Assembly: GCA_023427985.1 (NCBI GenBank)
Contig: JAEYZM010000042.1
Location: forward strand, 1-23,818
Source: Bacteroidota bacterium
Lineage (GTDB): Bacteria; Bacteroidota; Bacteroidia; Sphingobacteriales; Sphingobacteriaceae
DNA length: 23,818 bases
Direction of reading: 5' to 3'
Shown: in pieces, positions 1 through 8,335 of the stretch
Position numbering within the stretch: the stretch's first letter is position 1
Layout: each line of letters begins with the position of its first letter
Notes under the pieces: generated by a model
The model's database searches: none
Told to the model about the DNA's origin: nothing
The model's input: the letters and a program-made list of their open reading frames with translations, nothing else
Position numbers and translations under genes: made by a program

Positions 1-9
1 TAAGTCGTG

Positions 10-54
10 CCACCAGTTAGCTGCATTTATGCTGGATTATTTAAAAACCTGCAT
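10..54 (+). repeat. Left-end copy of a 45-bp inverted repeat
   Basis: These 45 bases match the reverse complement of 23765-23809 at 35 of 45 positions without a gap. Identical blocks are CCACCAGT, TGCATTT, TGC, GGATT and CCTGCAT. The inner part (31-52) is an imperfect palindrome around TTATTTAAAA, so positions 29-53 also match 23765-23789 in direct orientation at 21 of 25 positions. The copy lies in the gene-free stretch 1-112. It could be a dispersed intergenic repeat, or a 3'-end hairpin of a gene to the left of the window. Its presence and alignment are directly visible; its role is unknown. Confidence 0.75.
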
Positions 55-100
55 TTAATAATATTTTGTTAAAATGCCGTTTTTTGGCAGTTTCAGGTAG

Positions 101-108
101 TATCTTTA
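101..108 (+). promoter_or_regulatory. Candidate -7 promoter box for the helicase-nuclease
   Basis: TATCTTTA matches the Bacteroidota -7 consensus TAnnTTTG at all but the last base and ends 4 nt before the ATG at 113. With the usual distance to the start point, the transcript would have almost no leader. A TTTTTGG tract at 81-87 could act as the -33 element, but its spacing is shorter than usual. Confidence 0.4.
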
Positions 109-112
109 GGGC

Positions 113-3100
113 ATGAATAAGGAACTGATCAAGAATAATGAGAAATTCATAAATGCAATTAACTCTCTGAACGATGCACAAAAAGATGCTGTTAATCATC
201 TAGAAGGCCCCGTGCTCGTAGTGGCTGGACCAGGAACTGGAAAAACCCAAATCCTCGCCGCTAGAATCGGCCAAATTCTTTTACAAACAGATACAGATGC
301 GCACAATATTCTTTGCCTAACATATACAGATGCCGGCACCATCGCCATGCGAAAACGACTGTACGATTTTATCGGGCCCGATGCATACCGTGTTCACATC
401 TATACCTTTCACGCATTTTGCAACGATATTATCCAAGAGAATCTCGACTATTTCGGCAAGCTCAATCTCGAACCAATTTCGGAATTAGAACAAGCAGCTC
501 TGTTCAAAGAACTCATCGACACATTACCTAAAAATTCAAAACTCAAAAAATACACCGGCGATGTGTACTACGAAGCTAGCAGAATGAAAAATCTATATTC
601 TGCAATGAAACGCGAAAACTGGTCGCCTGAATTTTTGATCGAAAAAATAGATGCCTATATAAATGACTTGCCCAACCGTGATGAGTTCCGCTATAAGAAA
701 GCGAATAAAAACAAAAACATCGCGGCTGGTGATCTAAAAGTTGCCGACCTACAAAAAGCAAAAGACAGAGTGGAAATACTCAAAGCCGCTGTTCTAGAAT
801 ATCCGCGTTACCTAGAGAAAATGCAAGCAAGCAATCGATACGATTATGACGATATGATTGTTTGGGTGCTCAATGCGTTCAAATCGGATGAAAATTTATT
901 AAGAACATATCAAGAAAAATATCAATATGTTTTGGTCGATGAGTACCAAGATACAAGCGGATCACAAAATGAAATTTTACGATTGCTCATTTCATTCTGG
1001 GATACTCCTAACATATTCGTAGTAGGCGATGATGATCAATCCATCTACCGTTTCCAAGGTGCAAACATCAACAACATTATCAATTATGCAAACGAGTACA
1101 GCGACTCACTTTATAAAATCGTTCTAACAAATAATTATAGATCAACACAATCCATACTCAACATTTCTAGAATCTTAATCGAAAATAATTTCGAACGACT
1201 CACTAAACATTTAAATCTCAATAAAAATTTAATAGCAAGTAACCCCGTTTACAGCCAGATGTCTGTTAAACCGACAATCAGAGAATACGAAACACCAATT
1301 CAAGAACTCATACACATCGCGAATGAAATAAAATCTAGCATTGAAAAGGGAGTAGAACCCAAGGAGATAGCTATATTATATCGGAATCACGCTCAGGGTG
1401 AGTCGCTCTTAAGATATCTACAAAAAGAAAACATCGCTGTAAATATTAAACGAAAACAAGATATTCTATCTCTCGCCTTCGTTGAAAAAATCAGCAATAT
1501 ATTGAGGTATATCGCGCTTGAAAGGGATACTCCTTATTCGGGCGATGTGTTGCTGTTTGAAATCATGCATTACGATTTCTTCCACATCGAACCTATTGAA
1601 ATTGCAAAAATCTCTATCGAAGTTTCGCAAGAAAATTATCAATACCAAAATGGAAAAAATCACAAATTCTCCATTAGAAAAAAGATTGCTGATGTTGCAA
1701 AAAATGAAAAAACAGATTTGTTTAATCAAGGCAAAACATCGGCCATAAAAAATTTCTCAAACGATATTGAATATTGGATCAAAGAAAGTTACAATTACAC
1801 CCTGCAAGAACTCTTTGAAAAAATCATACTACGAGCTGGAATACTAAATTATATTATGCATTCCGATGATCGAGCATATTATATGGACGTGCTAAGCACA
1901 CTGTTTAATTACCTAAAAGAAGAGAATAGAAAAAACCCAGAAATGGATGTTGCCGTTTTTGTAAATATGCTTGATCTCATGGTTCAAAACGGTATTCGTT
2001 TGGAAGTTAATCAGTCGACCTACAATGAAAACGGAGTGAACTTCACGACCGTTCATGGTTCCAAAGGTTTAGAATTCGATTATGTGTATTTAATTTCTTG
2101 CAACAAAAAAATATGGGATATTAAAAAAGGAAACAATAGAGAATATGCATTCCCGGATACCATTTTTTCAAGCATAGCTGAAGGTTCTGAACTAGAAGAA
2201 TCGCGCCGATTATTTTACGTAGCATTAACCAGAGCTAAACATGCCTTGCAAATTTCATACTGCTCAAAAGACAATACTGGCAAGGATCTCGAAGCTTCAC
2301 AATTCATTGCAGAAATAAGACAATCGGAAGATTTTGAATTTGAAAACATACATGTAGAAAATCAAGAGCTCATAAAATTCCTAAGTTTACCTTTTGAAGA
2401 ACAAGTAAAACCTAAAGTTGAATTGCTCGATACCAATTACATCAATTCATTATTAGAAGGATATACATTAAGTGTTACACATCTTAGCAATTATCTCGAC
2501 TGCCCGCTTAAATTCTATTTTCAAAATTTAGTGCGTGTTCCATCGGGAAAAAGTCCAAGCGCTACTTTCGGACAAGCCGTGCATTGGGCTTTGAACAAAT
2601 TATTCAAACATCTTAAAGACAACGACAATGAATTTGCTGATGCTAATTATCTTGTAGATCAATTCCGATGGTACATGAATCGAAACCGCGACTCGTTCAC
2701 TGAAGAAGATTATAAGAGAAGAATAGAATACGGTGAAAAAATTCTACCGGAATATTATACAGAACATGTAAAAAGGTGGAACAAAATTACGCTCACGGAA
2801 CACCCTGTAAAAAATGTAGAAGTAGAAGGAGTGCCCATCAAAGGGAATCTCGATAAAATAGAATTCAATGGAAAACTTGTAAACGTTGTCGATTATAAAA
2901 CCGGAAAATATAAGAACGCTATAGAAAAATTAAAACGCCCATCGGAAGAAAACGAATACGGTGGCGATTATTGGCGCCAAGCTGTCTTTTACAAAATTTT
3001 AATTGATAACGACAGAAGTAAAGACTGGATAGTAGAAAATACTGTTTTCGAATTCATTGAACCCGTAGAAAAGGAAAAAGACTCAGAAGGAAAATATCAA

Positions 3101-3301
3101 GAGAAACAATATAAATACGAAACAATTGCCATAAGCAAGGAAGACATTGAACAAGTAACAAATCAAATCAAAAGCACTTACCAAAAAATTCTAAATCATG
3201 AATTCAATACCGGTTGTGGAAAAGAGGATTGTCATTGGTGTAAGTTTGTGAAAACAAATTTTAAGGACCAAAACATTATGATTTCTGAAGAAGAAGAATA
3301 A
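113..3301 (+). CDS. UvrD/Rep-family helicase fused to a RecB-like PD-(D/E)XK nuclease
   Basis: This 1062-residue protein is a superfamily 1A DNA helicase with a C-terminal nuclease. It probably processes double-strand breaks or stalled forks in the cytoplasm. Helicase motifs are clear: Walker A GPGTGKTQ near residue 39, Walker B VLVDEYQDT near 273, GDDDQSIYRFQGA near 306, TVHGSKGLEFD near 645 and RRLFYVALTRAKHAL near 698. The nuclease domain (about 780-1050) keeps His824, Asp914, the DYK motif at 927-929 and a QAVFY motif. Cys797, Cys1035, Cys1040 and Cys1043 bracket this domain, as in the AddB and Cas4 nucleases where four cysteines bind a 4Fe-4S cluster. It combines features otherwise split between AddA and AddB, or found in RecB, but no partner gene is adjacent. 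The family assignment is firm; the exact repair pathway is inference. The ATG lies just after a -7-like box. Confidence 0.93.
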   Translation: MNKELIKNNEKFINAINSLNDAQKDAVNHLEGPVLVVAGPGTGKTQILAARIGQILLQTDTDAHNILCLTYTDAGTIAMRKRLYDFIGPDAYRVHIYTFHAFCNDIIQENLDYFGKLNLEPISELEQAALFKELIDTLPKNSKLKKYTGDVYYEASRMKNLYSAMKRENWSPEFLIEKIDAYINDLPNRDEFRYKKANKNKNIAAGDLKVADLQKAKDRVEILKAAVLEYPRYLEKMQASNRYDYDDMIVWVLNAFKSDENLLRTYQEKYQYVLVDEYQDTSGSQNEILRLLISFWDTPNIFVVGDDDQSIYRFQGANINNIINYANEYSDSLYKIVLTNNYRSTQSILNISRILIENNFERLTKHLNLNKNLIASNPVYSQMSVKPTIREYETPIQELIHIANEIKSSIEKGVEPKEIAILYRNHAQGESLLRYLQKENIAVNIKRKQDILSLAFVEKISNILRYIALERDTPYSGDVLLFEIMHYDFFHIEPIEIAKISIEVSQENYQYQNGKNHKFSIRKKIADVAKNEKTDLFNQGKTSAIKNFSNDIEYWIKESYNYTLQELFEKIILRAGILNYIMHSDDRAYYMDVLSTLFNYLKEENRKNPEMDVAVFVNMLDLMVQNGIRLEVNQSTYNENGVNFTTVHGSKGLEFDYVYLISCNKKIWDIKKGNNREYAFPDTIFSSIAEGSELEESRRLFYVALTRAKHALQISYCSKDNTGKDLEASQFIAEIRQSEDFEFENIHVENQELIKFLSLPFEEQVKPKVELLDTNYINSLLEGYTLSVTHLSNYLDCPLKFYFQNLVRVPSGKSPSATFGQAVHWALNKLFKHLKDNDNEFADANYLVDQFRWYMNRNRDSFTEEDYKRRIEYGEKILPEYYTEHVKRWNKITLTEHPVKNVEVEGVPIKGNLDKIEFNGKLVNVVDYKTGKYKNAIEKLKRPSEENEYGGDYWRQAVFYKILIDNDRSKDWIVENTVFEFIEPVEKEKDSEGKYQEKQYKYETIAISKEDIEQVTNQIKSTYQKILNHEFNTGCGKEDCHWCKFVKTNFKDQNIMISEEEE

Positions 3302-3315
3302 TAATATGTTATAAT

Positions 3316-3339
3316 AAAAAAGGCGGGTAAAACCCGCCT
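3316..3339 (-). terminator. Intrinsic terminator of the amidohydrolase operon
   Basis: An 8-bp perfect stem (3321-3328 with 3332-3339, AGGCGGGT/ACCCGCCT) with an AAA loop is followed on the minus strand by five T residues (3316-3320). It begins 7 bp beyond the stop of the 3347-4621 gene. There is no T-run on the plus-strand side, so it serves the minus operon best, though the hairpin could also slow transcription coming from the helicase gene. Confidence 0.88.
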
Positions 3340-3346
3340 ACTAAAA

Positions 3347-4621
3347 TTACTTTATCCCATACTTCTCCGAATACAGTCGATGCAGTTCTTTATGCTTATT
3401 ATCTAAATCAATCTCCGCACCTTTGATAAATGCTCGTACAACATTAGAACTACGCATGTCCAACAAATCGCCATCTGAAATTAACAATGTCGCATCCTTA
3501 CCTTTCTCTATAGATCCCAAACTATTCGCAACACCTAATATAACAGCTGCATCTAATGTCACCGCTTTCAATGCCTCTTCCTTGCTTAGGCCATAGGCTG
3601 CAGCTGTCCCAGCCATAAATGGCAAATTCCTTTGTTGCCATGAACCATCAATCGCCAAACAAAATGGTATACCCTTTTCTTTCAAAATCGCTGCACGTTT
3701 ATAAGGCATATCAACATCTTCATCTTCTCTATCCGGCAATGCATGTGGTTGTTCTACAATTAATGACACTCCTTGCTCCTTAATAAAATCAAGTGCAACA
3801 TAAGCATCATTTGCACCCGCCAAAATTGGTGTAATACCATAGGACTTAGAAAAGTTTACCGATGCAGTAATTTCTTTTGCAGATCCTACAGCAATGATTA
3901 ATTTTTTCTTCCCATTAAACACATCTCGCATTGCTTCAAACTTCAAATTTTTCTCTGTTGGATTTGCAACACTACAATATGCTTTCGCTTCATCGAAAAA
4001 CTTTTTCAACTCTGCCATCGCACGTTCAGAATTTTTACGCTGCTCCTCTGGAGCTGGAGCCCACCATGCATTAAACACTCGCATACGCGGCCAATTCATA
4101 TGCACCGCCAAATCTGTTTTATATACAGCATCTTCCCAATTCCATCCATCTAACTTTACCAAGGATGATGTTCCAGGAATTGATCCCCCTTGTGGAACAA
4201 TCAATGCTGTTAAGACTCCGTTGGAACGTATCGTTGGAATAATTTTCGAATCGGTATTGTATGCAATAATCGATCTAACATTCGGATTCAAATTACCAAC
4301 TTCTGCATAATCCAATGTTGCACGTACCGCTTCAATTTCTTCTAATCCAATTTTGGTATAAGGCGCTATCAAGCCCGGATACACATGCTTTCCCGATGCA
4401 TCAATCACTTCTGCACCACTTTCCGATTGCTCTGCATTTCCCACATATGTAATCACGCCATTTTCAAAAACCACAACACCTTTTTCGATTACCGATGTAT
4501 TGCCAACATGTATCGTTGCATTTTTAATTATAATTTTTTTGCTCTGTGGCTTCGAAGGTTTTTGCGCCATCGATGCTATACTTATTAAAAGTATAAAGAG
4601 TATAGAACTAATTTTTTTCAT
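3347..4621 (-). CDS. Secreted imidazolonepropionase-like amidohydrolase, metal ligands apparently lost
   Basis: A 424-residue protein with an N-terminal signal peptide (MKKISSILFILLISIASMA, then QK), so it should be exported, probably to the periplasm. The fold is that of the amidohydrolase superfamily: a small beta domain (about 25-75), a TIM barrel, and a C-terminal stretch with SLGSIEKGKDATLLIS that closes the beta sandwich. After GKHVYPGLI the usual Asp-x-His-x-His metal motif is replaced by APYTKIG. Later barrel segments (IIAVGSAKEI, LAIDGSWQQ) also lack the expected histidines. I therefore read it as a degenerate or non-metal member, perhaps structural or a partner of the larger upstream paralogue. 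It starts 15 bp after that gene and ends just before an intrinsic terminator, so the two are probably co-transcribed. Superfamily membership is secure; substrate and activity are unknown. Confidence 0.85.
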   Translation of the reverse strand: MKKISSILFILLISIASMAQKPSKPQSKKIIIKNATIHVGNTSVIEKGVVVFENGVITYVGNAEQSESGAEVIDASGKHVYPGLIAPYTKIGLEEIEAVRATLDYAEVGNLNPNVRSIIAYNTDSKIIPTIRSNGVLTALIVPQGGSIPGTSSLVKLDGWNWEDAVYKTDLAVHMNWPRMRVFNAWWAPAPEEQRKNSERAMAELKKFFDEAKAYCSVANPTEKNLKFEAMRDVFNGKKKLIIAVGSAKEITASVNFSKSYGITPILAGANDAYVALDFIKEQGVSLIVEQPHALPDREDEDVDMPYKRAAILKEKGIPFCLAIDGSWQQRNLPFMAGTAAAYGLSKEEALKAVTLDAAVILGVANSLGSIEKGKDATLLISDGDLLDMRSSNVVRAFIKGAEIDLDNKHKELHRLYSEKYGIK

Positions 4622-4636
4622 CTTGCTAATTATTTA

Positions 4637-7612
4637 TTAGTACGACATTTCATTTTCTGCATCATCGCAATGATACAATCTGCGTTCTGCTTTAGCAGGC
4701 TTCTGCGTTGGCATTCCAATTTTTTTCTGATCCAAAGATTTACTGATCAGTCGCTCGCGCTCTTTTCTTATCGACTCTCTCAATTGCACATCGCGCTCCG
4801 CATCGAAATAATCAATACCATCAACAAAAGTCTTCAAAGGTTTTGCATAAATTGAAAGCGGATGATCGTTCCACAAAACAATGTCGGCACTCTTACCAGC
4901 TTTAATGCTTCCCACTTTATCGTCTATATGCAACATCTTCGCAGGATTCAATGTCACCATTTTCAATGCCTCCTCTTCCGTTACACCTCCATACTTCACA
5001 GCCTTTGCAGCCTCTTGATTCAACCTGCGCGCCATCTCTGCATCGTCTGAATTAATCGATGTATTCACACCAACCTTCGTCATAATTGCAGCATTATAAG
5101 GTATCGCATCAATCACCTCAAACTTATAAGCCCACCAATCTGAAAACGTACTCGCATTCGCATTGTGCAATTTCATCTTATCGGCAACCTTATATCCCTC
5201 TAAAATATGTGTGAAAGTATTTACATTAAAGTTGAACATCTCCGCTACTTTCATCAACATATTGATTTCCGATTGTACATAAGAATGACACGTGATGAAT
5301 CGCTTTTTATTCATAATTTCTACCAATGCATCCAACTCCAAATCCTTTCTAAATCCTGGCGATTTCATATTCTTCTCATACTCTCTCGCACGTGTAAATG
5401 CATCTACATAAACTTGCTCAACACCCATACGTGTTTGCGGAAAACGCACTCTATTATTATCGCCCCAATTCGATTGCTTCACATTCTCACCCAATGCGAA
5501 TTTGATAAAACCATCGGCTCCCTCAAACTTCAATTCCTCTTCCATTTTTCCCCATCGCAATTTGATGATTGCCGATTGTCCGCCGATTGGATTTGCAGAA
5601 CCGTGCAGCAATTGCGATGTAGTAACTCCTCCCGCCAACTGCCTGTATATATTCACATCATCGGCATCCAAAGCATCACCAATTCTTACTTCCGATGTTA
5701 CCGCTTGTGTACCTTCATTCACTCCTCGAGTTATGGCGATGTGTGAGTGTTCATCAATGATACCCGCTGTCACATGCTTACCCGTTCCATCAATCACCGT
5801 TGCATCGCCCGCCTGCAAAGACTTTCCGACCTTTTCAATTTTTCCATTCGATATCAACACATCTGCATTTTCCAATTTTCCCTCTTTCTCATTCGTCCAA
5901 ACAGTCGCATTTTTTATCAACCATTTTTTCGCTGTCGGCAAACTCGAGCTACCATATGCTGTGAAGGGATAAATAATTTCACCTACTACTTCTTTGGTTT
6001 CTTCTCTTTTCTTATCCTCCTTTTTTTCTTCTAATGCCGATGTGTATTCGGCCATCCAGGTTACTGCTTTCACATCTGTCATCCCGCTACCCATCATCTT
6101 CAACTTAGCAGTATTTACTATAGTTCCGCTTAATCTAACCTTAGATTTATCGGGATTAAACACCATCGAAATTTGATCGCCGTTCCACTGATAATTTACC
6201 TTTGCCGTAGTACTATCGCTCTTCATCACACTCATTTCTGGATTGTCTTTTGAACCCTTGATGTTCAGCTCATACGATTCAGCATTTTGTAAGGTCAATT
6301 TATATTTACCTCTTATATCAAATGGCTTTGTTGTATTAATTACATACTGCGTTCCCTCTACCCAATTCTCTAAAATACTTGCATCTTCATCGACAAAAAT
6401 ATTTCCAGAGCTAATAATTAAGTTCGCATAATATCCAGTTTTTAATACACCTACCTGATTCGCAACTCCTAATAAATTTGCTGGAACTGTTGTAAGCGAT
6501 TGCAAAGCTTGTTTCTCTGAAAGTCCCGATTTTACAGCCTTTCTAAGGTTAGAGTAAAATTCGGATGCCGATTTATTATCCGAGCCTGTTATTGCGAAAT
6601 TGATTTTTTCTTTTTCTAACAAAGCAGCATTATAAGGTGCCAACTCCCAATGCTTCAATTCTGAAACACTCACATTCATTGCATCGTAATAATCCTCTAC
6701 ATCGTAAGCTTTCGGAAATGAAAGTCCAACGATCAAACTTGCGTTCAATGCTTTTAACTCTTTCAAACGCTGATACTCCGTACCATTTGCTTTATACACG
6801 AAATTTAATCCGAACTCCTTAGCAATCTTATCTGCTCTAAACACATCGTGTACATCACTAACTTCAAAAATTTTCATCAAAGGCTTTTGAGTATTCAATG
6901 CCGCATACGAAATATTATATTCCGATTTATTTTTCTCATACCAAGCAGCATCGTAAAATGTCTGACGCAATAAAGCAATACTTCCCATTAATGACGAAGG
7001 GTAATCTTGCGAGGATACTCCTTTTGAAAAAGAGTAGTTCGAACTTAAAACATCTTTTACGATGACATTATTTTCCTTTTCAGAATTCGTATTAACTAAT
7101 GCCGATGTACCTCTTGCGATGCCATCTTTCTGCAAGGTCAATACCCAAGCAAATCCCATTTCTCTTAAGCTCTTCGCTTTATCTTCAGAAACAGCAAATA
7201 CATCTTTAGCATTGTACTCAGGCTTTATGGCTTCGTTCCAATGATATGCTCCCGCTTTGTTCGATAAAAATTGTGGACCACGGTTCCCGCCTGAAGCACG
7301 TTTCAATTCAGGCATTCCGTAATTGGTATACATATCAATAAATGCAGGGTAAATTGTTTTTCCTTTGCAATCCAAAATCACTGCATCTTTAGGTGCAGTT
7401 AATCCAACACCTACGTTTTCAATTTTCTTTGCTCTAATAATTATAGTAGCATTCTCCAATACCGTGTTTGCATCGACATAAATTTTTGCATTTGTTAATG
7501 CATAAACATTTGCACGCTTGTCTCGAACACCATTAATTGGAAACGTTTCTTGAGCTTGAACTGTAAGTATTCCAATCATACATACAGCAATAAGACTTAA
7601 TAGTTTCTTCAT
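4637..7612 (-). CDS. Secreted double amidohydrolase (degenerate N-terminal domain, intact C-terminal domain)
   Basis: A 991-residue protein with a signal peptide (MKKLLSLIAVCMIGILTVQA). It contains two amidohydrolase units. The first (about 25-430) has the small beta domain and YPAFIDMYTNYGM where a His-x-His motif should be, so its metal site looks lost. After a linker of about 130 residues that is rich in Lys and Glu near 550, the second unit (about 570-960) keeps IIDEHSHIA (His622, His624), ITCHSY (His776), FTHILEG (His802) and NSDDAE (Asp856/Asp857). These fit the metal ligands and catalytic Asp of imidazolonepropionase- or prolidase-like deacylases. It is the first gene of a two-gene operon with the 424-residue paralogue. 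Likely role: hydrolysis of a cyclic amide or a peptide-like substrate in the periplasm. No specific substrate can be named from sequence. Confidence 0.9.
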   Translation of the reverse strand: MKKLLSLIAVCMIGILTVQAQETFPINGVRDKRANVYALTNAKIYVDANTVLENATIIIRAKKIENVGVGLTAPKDAVILDCKGKTIYPAFIDMYTNYGMPELKRASGGNRGPQFLSNKAGAYHWNEAIKPEYNAKDVFAVSEDKAKSLREMGFAWVLTLQKDGIARGTSALVNTNSEKENNVIVKDVLSSNYSFSKGVSSQDYPSSLMGSIALLRQTFYDAAWYEKNKSEYNISYAALNTQKPLMKIFEVSDVHDVFRADKIAKEFGLNFVYKANGTEYQRLKELKALNASLIVGLSFPKAYDVEDYYDAMNVSVSELKHWELAPYNAALLEKEKINFAITGSDNKSASEFYSNLRKAVKSGLSEKQALQSLTTVPANLLGVANQVGVLKTGYYANLIISSGNIFVDEDASILENWVEGTQYVINTTKPFDIRGKYKLTLQNAESYELNIKGSKDNPEMSVMKSDSTTAKVNYQWNGDQISMVFNPDKSKVRLSGTIVNTAKLKMMGSGMTDVKAVTWMAEYTSALEEKKEDKKREETKEVVGEIIYPFTAYGSSSLPTAKKWLIKNATVWTNEKEGKLENADVLISNGKIEKVGKSLQAGDATVIDGTGKHVTAGIIDEHSHIAITRGVNEGTQAVTSEVRIGDALDADDVNIYRQLAGGVTTSQLLHGSANPIGGQSAIIKLRWGKMEEELKFEGADGFIKFALGENVKQSNWGDNNRVRFPQTRMGVEQVYVDAFTRAREYEKNMKSPGFRKDLELDALVEIMNKKRFITCHSYVQSEINMLMKVAEMFNFNVNTFTHILEGYKVADKMKLHNANASTFSDWWAYKFEVIDAIPYNAAIMTKVGVNTSINSDDAEMARRLNQEAAKAVKYGGVTEEEALKMVTLNPAKMLHIDDKVGSIKAGKSADIVLWNDHPLSIYAKPLKTFVDGIDYFDAERDVQLRESIRKERERLISKSLDQKKIGMPTQKPAKAERRLYHCDDAENEMSY

Positions 7613-7630
7613 TTGAATCGATTTGAATAT

Positions 7631-7638
7631 CGAATATA
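7631..7638 (-). promoter_or_regulatory. Candidate -7 box of the amidohydrolase operon
   Basis: On the minus strand this reads TATATTCG, one base off TAnnTTTG, and ends 18 nt before the ATG at 7612. No clear -33 TTTG is visible at the expected distance, so confidence is modest. Confidence 0.35.
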
Positions 7639-7801
7639 CTTAATTAAATTAATTGTTAACACATCGATATTAAATCAATTCATATTCTCTTCTGATGCCC
7701 CAATAAATACTTGTATATCAAGTCTGTTACAGTCACATTTTATTTACATACATGTATTACCAACGTTACATAAAATCAACATTAAATTAATAGGGGCTAT
7801 A

Positions 7802-7809
7802 TACTTTTG
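7802..7809 (+). promoter_or_regulatory. Candidate -7 box for the 118-residue secreted protein
   Basis: TACTTTTG is an exact match to TAnnTTTG and lies 56 nt before the ATG at 7866, giving a leader of roughly 50 nt. No good -33 element is evident upstream. Confidence 0.45.
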
Positions 7810-7865
7810 TGGTGTCGATATAGTATAAATAAAAAACGAATTGTTCACCTTAATTCAAATATAAA

Positions 7866-8222
7866 ATGAAAATGAAATTGTTCACTCTAGTTGCGCTAAT
7901 GGTATTAGGCAACTTGACTATCGCAGCTGCAACAGAAAGCTCAGAAGCTGCAAAATCAAATGTAACTATGGCTTTAGCAAAAGTTGTAAAAGAAAAAATC
8001 AACTTTCCTAAATTCTTAAAATCAGAAGGCATCAAGAAAACGAGTGTACTGGTAGAATTTACTTTAACCGACGAAGGAAAAGTAGAAGTATTGGGTACTT
8101 GCAATTGCGATGAGCGTATAAAAGATTACATCATCAGCCAAATTGAAGAAATTCAATTGAGCGACATTCAACACGAAGAAGGCAACAAATACGTGATTCG
8201 CCTAAACTTCGAATTAATCTAA
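7866..8222 (+). CDS. Small secreted protein with a TonB C-terminal-like domain
   Basis: A 118-residue protein. Residues 1-21 (MKMKLFTLVALMVLGNLTIAA) form a signal peptide, so it is probably periplasmic. The mature part is a single small domain with the pattern KFLKSEG..KTSVLVEFTLTDEGKV.VLG and a following helix IKDYIISQIEEI. This resembles the C-terminal domain of TonB-like proteins in Bacteroidota (strand, DEGKV turn, strand, helix, strand), but there is no membrane anchor or proline-rich linker. A Cys-Asn-Cys pair sits at the second strand end. It is monocistronic, with its own -7-like box and a strong terminator at 8261-8291. The resemblance is a topology judgement from sequence, and no function can be assigned. 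Confidence 0.75.
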   Translation: MKMKLFTLVALMVLGNLTIAAATESSEAAKSNVTMALAKVVKEKINFPKFLKSEGIKKTSVLVEFTLTDEGKVEVLGTCNCDERIKDYIISQIEEIQLSDIQHEEGNKYVIRLNFELI

Positions 8223-8260
8223 GGATCAAATTTCTCATCATAGTTTGACGTTTATAGGGG

Positions 8261-8291
8261 GCCTGTTTCCAAATGGAGACAGGCTTTTTTT
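8261..8291 (+). terminator. Intrinsic terminator after the 118-residue gene
   Basis: GCCTGTTTCC (8261-8270) pairs with GGAGACAGGC (8275-8284), with one G-U wobble and a 4-base loop, followed by seven T (8285-8291). It ends the 7866-8222 unit, 38 bp after its stop, so the next gene needs its own promoter. Confidence 0.92.
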
Positions 8292-8310
8292 ATTTTCGAT
8301 GCTAAAGACC

Positions 8311-8318
8311 TATATTTG
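8311..8318 (+). promoter_or_regulatory. Candidate -7 box for the cytochrome c/hflX unit
   Basis: TATATTTG is an exact match to the Bacteroidota -7 consensus, 17 nt before the ATG at 8336 and 19 nt after the T-run of the preceding terminator. The T-rich stretch 8285-8296 lies where a -33 element would sit. Confidence 0.6.
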
Positions 8319-8335
8319 GCAAAAAACATCCAAAA

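Larger units (their letters stand above)
7613..7865. other. Divergent intergenic region with promoter-like boxes
   Basis: This 253-bp AT-rich stretch separates the minus-strand amidohydrolase operon from the plus-strand 118-residue secreted protein. It holds a -7-like box for each direction (7631-7638 minus, 7802-7809 plus). Next to the minus start codon, ATTTGAAT occurs twice at a 10-bp period (7611-7618 and 7621-7628). I see no RNA gene or convincing short coding region. Confidence 0.6.

Noticed and set aside
10..54. Integron attC-like site
   Set aside because: GTTAGCT superficially resembles the GTTRRRY core but fails the purine pattern, and no matching inverse core or integrase is present.
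3894..4310. Plus-strand frame of 138 residues
   Set aside because: Antisense to the 424-residue amidohydrolase-like gene, with no recognisable motif.
5207..5972. Two overlapping plus-strand open frames of 179 and 156 residues
   Set aside because: They lie fully antisense to the well-supported amidohydrolase gene, have compositions unlike real proteins (rich in Cys, Ser and His) and show no domain or start signal.
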